From Faeciplasma gallinarum (GTDB taxonomy: Bacteria > Bacillota > Clostridia > Oscillospirales > Ruminococcaceae), in the NCBI GenBank assembly GCA_018711085.1, contig DVIR01000070.1:1-19366 (forward strand): DNA of 19,366 bases, in the 5' to 3' direction. The notes under the pieces are model-generated. The model was not told the origin of the DNA, did no database searches, and was given only the letters and a program-made list of their open reading frames with translations. Positions 15,359-19,366 of this stretch are shown piece by piece (within the stretch, counting starts at the first letter, position 1; each line of letters opens with the position of its first letter). Position numbers and translations under genes: made by a program.

Positions 15359-15536
15359 ATTTGCCTGCCTTTCCGCCCGCTGCAAACGCAGCGCGATGCA
15401 TATTTGTGTTTTTAATATCATGTCACACGGCGGATAAAATACTCACAAAAGCTTTAGAAAAATACTTCCATTTGATTGCAGATGCGCTTGCGGGGAAAAT
15501 TTTTATTATCTTTTTTAGTTTTTCATGCTTTTTCGT

Positions 15537-15565
15537 TTGATTTTTGCGCCGACGTGTTATATAAT
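15537..15565 (+). promoter_or_regulatory. fba promoter
   Basis: TTGATT (15537-15542) and TATAAT (15560-15565) are separated by 17 bases. Transcription should begin near 15572, almost on an in-frame ATG at 15574. The real start is therefore the downstream ATG at 15616 with its own ribosome binding site. Confidence 0.75.
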
Positions 15566-15615
15566 AGTCTTGTATGCTAAGATTAGCGACTATTTTACAT
15601 ACGGAGGTAATAACA

Positions 15616-16479
15616 ATGCTCGTTTCGGCAAAGGAAATGCTAAACAAGGCGCGTGACGGACACTACGCAGTAGGTCAGTTCAACATCAACAACCTGGAGT
15701 GGACAAAAGCCATTCTTCAGACTGCTCAGGAGTTAAACGCTCCCGTAATTCTCGGAGTTTCCGAGGGCGCGGGCAAGTACATGTGCGGATATACCACCAT
15801 TGTAGGCATGGTAAAGGGCATGATAGACAACCTGGGAATCACCGTACCGGTTGCGCTTCACCTTGACCACGGAACCTTTGAGGGCGCAAAGGCATGCATC
15901 AACGCAGGCTTCAGCTCGATCATGTTCGACGGCTCTCACTATCCCATCGACGAAAACATAAAGCTCACAACCGCTTTGGTAAACACCTGCGACATTCTCG
16001 GCATCTCTTTGGAGGCTGAGGTAGGCGCTATCGGCGGCGAAGAGGACGGCGTTATCGGCATGGGCGAGTGCGCAGATCCCAAGGAGTGCAAGCAGATTGC
16101 AGACCTCGGCGTTACAATGCTCGCAGCCGGAATAGGAAACATCCACGGCAAGTATCCCGCAAACTGGCCCGGACTCCGCTTTGACGTTTTGGCGGCTATC
16201 AAGGAAGAGGTAAAGGACATGCCTTTGGTTCTCCACGGAGGAACAGGCATTCCGGAGGACATGATCAAGAAGGCAATTTCTTTGGGCGTTGCAAAGATCA
16301 ACGTAAACACCGAGTGTCAGATCGCCTTCACCGCAGCGGTCAGAAAGTACATCGAGGAGGGCAAGGATCTTTCCGGCAAGGGCTTCGACCCCAGAAAGGT
16401 TTTGGCTCCCGGCGTAGACGCAATCAAGGCAACCGTCAAGGAGAAGATGGAGATCTTCGGCTGCATAGGCAAAGCTTAA
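15616..16479 (+). CDS. fba: Class II fructose-bisphosphate aldolase
   Basis: A 287-residue class II aldolase, which reversibly splits fructose 1,6-bisphosphate into glyceraldehyde 3-phosphate and dihydroxyacetone phosphate in glycolysis and gluconeogenesis. The family motifs are clear: GQFNINNLEW near the N-terminus, ALHLDHGTFEGAKACINAGFSSIMFDGSHYP holding the catalytic Asp and first zinc His, EAEVGAIGGEEDG, AAGIGNIHGKYP and LHGGTGIPEDMIKKAISLGVAKINVNTECQ with the remaining zinc His residues and phosphate-binding loops. The start is set by ACGGAGG at 15601-15607, 8 bases upstream; an in-frame ATG at 15574 would coincide with the transcription start and add 14 residues outside the family. It stands alone between its own promoter and terminator. 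Confidence 0.96.
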   Translation: MLVSAKEMLNKARDGHYAVGQFNINNLEWTKAILQTAQELNAPVILGVSEGAGKYMCGYTTIVGMVKGMIDNLGITVPVALHLDHGTFEGAKACINAGFSSIMFDGSHYPIDENIKLTTALVNTCDILGISLEAEVGAIGGEEDGVIGMGECADPKECKQIADLGVTMLAAGIGNIHGKYPANWPGLRFDVLAAIKEEVKDMPLVLHGGTGIPEDMIKKAISLGVAKINVNTECQIAFTAAVRKYIEEGKDLSGKGFDPRKVLAPGVDAIKATVKEKMEIFGCIGKA

Positions 16480-16520
16480 ATCTCAAGCCGACTTACGCGC
16501 GTCACTGCCGTAAAATGAAA

Positions 16521-16553
16521 ATAAAAAGCCCCGCAGATCTGCGGGGTTTTTTT
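16521..16553. terminator. Bidirectional terminator between fba and the thioesterase gene
   Basis: CCCCGCAGATCTGCGGGG (16529-16546) is a perfect palindrome that folds as a 7-bp stem with a GATC loop. A run of A precedes it and TTTTTTT follows at 16547-16553, so it should terminate fba on the plus strand and the thioesterase gene on the minus strand. Confidence 0.9.
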
Positions 16554-16579
16554 CGTTTGCCGTCGTGTGCGGCGTATGC

Positions 16580-16993
16580 TCACTCTTTGTTCAGCTCGTC
16601 CTTCATCGCAAGGTCGTACTTAGGATGGCTCCTTCTTAGGGATATGACCCTTCCGTCCTGCTCAAAGCAGTGCTTTGAATGGGCGACGGTGCAGAGCATG
16701 CCGCTGCTAAGGTCGTAGAACTTATAGTCAAACTCAAGCGTTGCGCCGGTGTAGTTTGATATTTTGACCTCTATTTTCACCGTGTCGTCAAACCTCACCG
16801 ACGACTTGTATTCAACCGACAGCGAAACCACCGGAGAAACTATGCCGTCCTTCTCTATCTGCGCATATCCCGCGCCTATGCTGTTCAGGTACTCGACTCT
16901 TGCGTCCTCCATCCACTTTACGTAGTGCGAGTGGTGGATGATGCCCATCTGGTCGGTCTCATGATACCTTGCTTTCATAAAATATTCAAACAT
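16580..16993 (-). CDS. YbgC/FadM-type acyl-CoA thioesterase (hotdog fold)
   Basis: A 137-residue single hotdog-domain protein. The N-terminal motif ARYHETDQMGIIHHSHYVKWMEDARVEYL is the 4-hydroxybenzoyl-CoA thioesterase / YbgC signature, with the catalytic Asp in ETDQMG. The rest, SVEYKSSVRFDDTVKIEVKI and ATLEFDYKFYD, follows the family strands. It should hydrolyse acyl-CoA thioesters in the cytoplasm; chain preference cannot be told. I chose the ATG at 16993 because AAGGAG lies about 9 bases upstream on the minus strand and the motif then starts at the usual place. The in-frame extension back to 17125 crosses the promoter and is not coding. It is a single-gene unit ended by the shared terminator near 16.53 kb. 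Confidence 0.9.
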   Translation of the reverse strand: MFEYFMKARYHETDQMGIIHHSHYVKWMEDARVEYLNSIGAGYAQIEKDGIVSPVVSLSVEYKSSVRFDDTVKIEVKISNYTGATLEFDYKFYDLSSGMLCTVAHSKHCFEQDGRVISLRRSHPKYDLAMKDELNKE

Positions 16994-17054
16994 ATACTTG
17001 TCTCCTTGTCTGCCCATAAAACTGTATTTGCCTGCACGGCGCTGCCGCAAAAAG

Positions 17055-17083
17055 AGTATAGAACATCGCGGGCGGCATGTCAA
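17055..17083 (-). promoter_or_regulatory. Promoter of the thioesterase gene
   Basis: On the minus strand a perfect TTGACA (plus 17078-17083) and TATACT (plus 17055-17060) are separated by 17 bases, about 60 bases upstream of the ATG. Confidence 0.8.
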
Positions 17084-17148
17084 CGGCGGCAAAATCCATA
17101 AACTGCCGACGTCTCGGAAAAACATCAGAAAAATAATATAAAAAACAG

Positions 17149-17177
17149 TTGAAAAATCGGTTGCTATGGAGTATTAT
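17149..17177 (+). promoter_or_regulatory. Candidate promoter of the MATE gene
   Basis: TTGAAA (17149-17154) and TATTAT (17172-17177) have a 17-base spacer. A second possible -10, TATAAT at 17237-17242, lacks a good -35. Between them ACCCG (17199-17203) and CGGGT (17230-17234) with inner A/T runs form an imperfect inverted repeat that could be a hairpin or operator. Confidence 0.5.
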
Positions 17178-17278
17178 TAAATATACTGCGCCCACTAAAC
17201 CCGAAAATCCGAAATCATGGTTTTTCGAGCGGGTATTATAATGCGTTTTCTTTTTTATTATTTGACTAAGGGGTAATT

Positions 17279-18694
17279 GTGTTGTTCGGAAAAGGTAAAA
17301 GGCTCGGCGTCGCCGCAATGGACATGACAAGCGGCCCGCTCTTCATGAAAATAGTCAGATTTACTATACCGCTGATGCTCATGGGAACACTTCAGCTTTT
17401 GTACAACGCTGCGGATATCATCGTTGTGGGAAACTGGGGCAGTGAGAACTCCCTCGCCGCGGTAAGCTCTACAGGTTCGCTGATAAACCTGATAGTCAAC
17501 GTCTTTATGGGTCTGTCTGTCGGAACAAGCGTGGCGGTGGCTCAGCACTTCGGCGCAGGCAGGATGAAAGACGTCAGCGACGCGGTTCACACCTCCATTG
17601 CGCTTGCGGTCATATGCGGAATTGTCGTGGGAATATTCGGCTTCTTCTCCGCAAAGGGCATACTCAGGCTGATGGACTCGCCCGAAAACGTAATAGACCT
17701 TTCGGCGCTGTATGTGAAGATATACTTCATAGGCATGCCCGCAAACATGATATATAACTTCGGCGCGGCAATCCTTCGAGCTATCGGAGACAACAAAAGG
17801 CCTCTTTACTACCTGACCGTTTCGGGAATAGTGAACATAATACTCAACCTCGTATTAGTAATAGTGTTCCACCTCGACGTCGCGGGAGTTGCGATTGCAA
17901 CGATTGTATCTCAGGTGATATCGGCAGTTCTGATTTTAATATGCTTAATACGCACCGACGGACCTATAAAGCTGCACATAAAGAAAATAAGGATTCACCG
18001 CGAAAAGCTTGTACATATACTCACCGTGGGACTCCCCGCGGGAATACAAGGCTCGATCTTCTCGATTTCAAACGTCGTTATACAGTCATCCGTAAACGCA
18101 TTCGGAAGCGCGGCAATGGCGGGAAGCGGCGCAGGAGCAAACATAGAGGGCTTTGTGTACCAGGCCATGAACTCCGTTTATCAGGCTGCGATAACCTTTA
18201 CGGGACAGAACTTCGGTGCAAAGCAGTACCGCAGAATAAAGAAGATAGCGTTTGAATGCATGGGTCTTGTGACGATTGTGGGACTGGCCGCCGGATTGCT
18301 TGCAAAGCTGCTTGACGAACAGCTTTTGGGATTCTACACGGACGTTGACCTTGAGATAAAATACGGCGTCACGAGAATGTCGGTAATACTTTTGACCTAC
18401 TTCTTAGACGGAATGATGGATGTAATGGTGGGCATGCTAAGAGGCATAGGACACTCCATACTCCCCACGATAACGACGATAGCGTTTGTGTGCGGATTCC
18501 GAATAATCTGGATTTACACGTATTATGCGCAGTACAAAGAGGCATGCGGCGGAGACCCCGAAAAGTCGCTGACGGTGCTGTTTTTATCCTACCCGATATC
18601 ATGGATTATGGCAACGCTTTGCCACATAATCGGCTTTATTGTGATTTACGGTGGCATATGCAAAAAAGCCAAGGCTGCGGGTGAATATAAGTAA
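17279..18694 (+). CDS. MATE family multidrug/toxic-compound efflux transporter
   Basis: About 471 residues with some twelve membrane segments, the usual size for a MATE (MatE) transporter. Typical features are PLFMKIVRFTIPLMLMGTLQLLYNAADIIVVG at the N-terminus, FMGLSVGTSVAVAQHFGAG between the first segments, NFGAAILRAIGDNKRPLYYLTVSGIVNIILNL in the middle, and the second-half repeat with FTGQNFGAKQYRRIKK and VGMLRGIGHSILPTI. These proteins export drugs or metabolites in exchange for Na+ or H+; the substrate is unknown. The start is GTG at 17279 with AAGGGG 5 bases before it; a TTG at 17282 is better spaced and possible. The gene ends KKAKAAGEYK, and precisely this tail plus the following DNA is repeated in tandem downstream. 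Confidence 0.92.
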   Translation: MLFGKGKRLGVAAMDMTSGPLFMKIVRFTIPLMLMGTLQLLYNAADIIVVGNWGSENSLAAVSSTGSLINLIVNVFMGLSVGTSVAVAQHFGAGRMKDVSDAVHTSIALAVICGIVVGIFGFFSAKGILRLMDSPENVIDLSALYVKIYFIGMPANMIYNFGAAILRAIGDNKRPLYYLTVSGIVNIILNLVLVIVFHLDVAGVAIATIVSQVISAVLILICLIRTDGPIKLHIKKIRIHREKLVHILTVGLPAGIQGSIFSISNVVIQSSVNAFGSAAMAGSGAGANIEGFVYQAMNSVYQAAITFTGQNFGAKQYRRIKKIAFECMGLVTIVGLAAGLLAKLLDEQLLGFYTDVDLEIKYGVTRMSVILLTYFLDGMMDVMVGMLRGIGHSILPTITTIAFVCGFRIIWIYTYYAQYKEACGGDPEKSLTVLFLSYPISWIMATLCHIIGFIVIYGGICKKAKAAGEYK

Positions 18695-18974
18695 GTGATT
18701 TAAAATATTATGTGGTACTCCGTAAATTTTGTGAGTGTTTTTTGCAGCAAAAAAGCCAAGGCTGCGGGTGAATATAAGTAAGTGATTTAAAATATTATGT
18801 GGTACTCCGTAAATTTTGTGAGTGTTTTTTGCAGCAAAAAGGCCAAGGCTGCGGGTGAATATAAGTAAGTGATTTAAAATACTATGTGGTACTCCGTAAG
18901 TTTTGTGAGTGTTTTTTGCAGCAAAAAAGCCAAAGCAGCCGGAGAATATAAGTAAGCGATATAAAATATTATGT
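18660..18974 (+). repeat. 87-bp tandem repeat of the MATE gene 3' end
   Basis: Units start at 18660, 18747, 18834 and 18921, an exact 87-bp period. Units 1-3 are full and nearly identical. Unit 4 is partial, about 54 bp, and diverged. Each unit begins with the last MATE codons (KKAKAAGEYK and TAA), then an AT-rich 3' flank, a weak ACTC/GAGT hairpin and TTTTTT. Unit junctions carry the palindrome TTTTTTGCAGCAAAAAA (for example 18738-18754). In the tail codons unit 3 differs by one base (AAA to AAG) and unit 4 by four (AAG to AAA, GCT to GCA, GCG to GCC, GGT to GGA), all synonymous. Tandem duplication by slippage at the palindrome, or remnants of a paralogous MATE gene, would explain it. Confidence 0.95.
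18710..18955 (+). other. Three possible 23-codon micro-ORFs inside the repeat units
   Basis: Each repeat contains an ATG that opens a frame into the copied MATE tail: 18710-18781, 18797-18868 and 18884-18955. Two encode MWYSVNFVSVFCSKKAKAAGEYK and the third has Ser for Asn. The peptide would be hydrophobic first and basic at its end, resembling a tiny membrane peptide. Each ATG lies 15 bases after the previous TAA, so reinitiation is conceivable, but no good Shine-Dalgarno sequence is present. The open frame of a dozen codons before the tail could easily be chance. Confidence 0.15.
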
Positions 18975-18975
18975 A

Positions 18976-19006
18976 GCGCCCTGTCGGCTTGACGGGGTGC
19001 TTTTTT
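18976..19006 (+). terminator. Terminator after the repeat array
   Basis: GCGCCCTGTC (18976-18985) pairs with GACGGGGTGC (18991-19000), ten pairs with two G·T, around the loop GGCTT, and TTTTTT follows at 19001-19006. It is probably the native MATE terminator, now displaced about 280 bp from the stop codon by the repeats. Confidence 0.85.
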
Positions 19007-19045
19007 GTTTTTTAAGCAACTTTATAATTATTTTTATTTTTTATG

Positions 19046-19074
19046 TTGACAAGTAAGCTTTACCATGGTAAACT
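19046..19074 (+). promoter_or_regulatory. Promoter with an embedded 14-bp palindromic operator
   Basis: TTGACA (19046-19051) and TAAACT (19069-19074) are separated by 17 bases. The spacer and most of the -10 are occupied by the perfect palindrome TTTACCATGGTAAA (19059-19072). Such placement is typical of an operator at which a dimeric repressor blocks RNA polymerase. The regulator is not identifiable and is not encoded in the visible neighbourhood. Confidence 0.65.
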
Positions 19075-19080
19075 GTAGAT

Positions 19081-19200
19081 GTAAGACAAGAAGTGAGATT
19101 TTAAAGATAAAGAATGTGCGCATGGTATGTAAGTCATTCTTACGGTTAAACTGTACCACTATGCATCTTTTGCTAAGGTGGTAGTTTAATAAATAATTTT
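19081..19200 (+). promoter_or_regulatory. Structured 5' leader with competing hairpins
   Basis: A leader of about 137 bases precedes the last gene. One hairpin pairs TTAAACT (19146-19152) and ACCAC (19155-19159), skipping GT, with GTGGTAGTTTAA (19178-19189). A competing fold uses GTAAG/CTTAC around TCATT as an inner stem, enclosed by GCATGGTA pairing with TACC and ATGC around 19154-19164. Both use the same ACC, so they exclude one another. The first hairpin ends just before the ribosome binding site. I recognise no known riboswitch consensus. Confidence 0.4.
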
Positions 19201-19217
19201 AAAGGAGGCGCTTAACC

Positions 19218-19366
19218 ATGAAAGTTGCGCTCAAAAAGTTTCTCGCAATTGTCATTGCCGCTGTGGTGCTGACGGCTTCAACTTCTGTCAACGTCTTTGC
19301 GGCTGACGACAACCATGTCCATTCATTTACAGGAAAAACAGTATATTCGTATTCCGTTGTGAATCC
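19218..19366 (+). CDS. Secreted protein with signal peptide, N-terminal part only
   Basis: The gene runs off the right edge; 49 full codons are visible. The ATG has AAAGGAGG at 19201-19208, 9 bases upstream. The product starts with basic residues MKVALKK, then a hydrophobic core FLAIVIAAVVLTAS, then a likely signal peptidase I site at NVFA/ADDN. The mature start DDNHVHSFTGKTVYSYSVVN is polar with several His, Thr and Ser and is not recognised. The signal peptide shows export; the function cannot be told from so little. Its regulated promoter and structured leader suggest condition-dependent expression. Confidence 0.8.
   Translation, partial: MKVALKKFLAIVIAAVVLTASTSVNVFAADDNHVHSFTGKTVYSYSVVN

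Noticed and set aside
18660..18974. CRISPR-like array
   Set aside because: The whole 87-bp unit is repeated with no variable spacers and it contains coding tail and terminator-like sequence, so it is a tandem duplication, not a CRISPR.

Overview
This window looks like a chromosomal stretch from a spore-forming member of the Clostridia (Firmicutes), perhaps from the Oscillospirales and relatives; that finer placement is only inference. The support is a germination protein of the YpeB family, a FeoA–FeoB–Cys-rich iron-uptake operon of the clostridial type, strong Gram-positive ribosome binding sites (GGAGG), several TTG/GTG starts, sigma-A-type promoters with 17-bp spacers, and clean rho-independent terminators. 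Coding DNA is of middling GC, with frequent ATA (Ile) and AGA/AGG (Arg) codons. Intergenic DNA is AT-rich. No rRNA, tRNA or CRISPR array is visible.

Layout from left to right. The window opens inside the last 41 codons of a tyrosine recombinase (integrase). About 300 bp of AT-rich DNA follow, then feoA–feoB–(Cys-rich membrane protein) on the plus strand, closed by a terminator. A second, bidirectional terminator separates this from a leftward block: PHP phosphoesterase → GT2 glycosyltransferase → YfhO-family membrane protein → PduL phosphotransacylase. The first three probably form one transcript from a promoter near 8.9 kb, and pduL has its own promoter. The GT2/YfhO pair resembles the CsbB/YfhO module that decorates cell-surface polymers. 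Divergent from that block are two tandem paralogous SGNH esterases, the first a lipoprotein and the second without a signal peptide. A leftward EF-G-like translational GTPase (TTG start) and a leftward ypeB follow, and then a rightward class II fructose-bisphosphate aldolase with a strong promoter, ribosome binding site and terminator. A leftward YbgC-type thioesterase and a rightward MATE-family transporter complete this part.

The most unusual part is the right end. The last codons of the MATE gene and its 3' flank are repeated in tandem with an exact 87-bp period (three full units and a diverged partial fourth), before a terminator. Every difference in the repeated tail codons is synonymous, and each unit can be read as a 23-codon reading frame. 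After that comes a promoter with a perfect 14-bp palindrome between and over its core elements, a roughly 140-nt leader that can fold into competing hairpins, and the start of a secreted protein cut by the window edge.

Most of the window is ordinary housekeeping and accessory content. I did not find a convincing new defence or biosynthetic system. The best candidates for something undescribed are the 87-bp repeat array and the regulated leader next to it.
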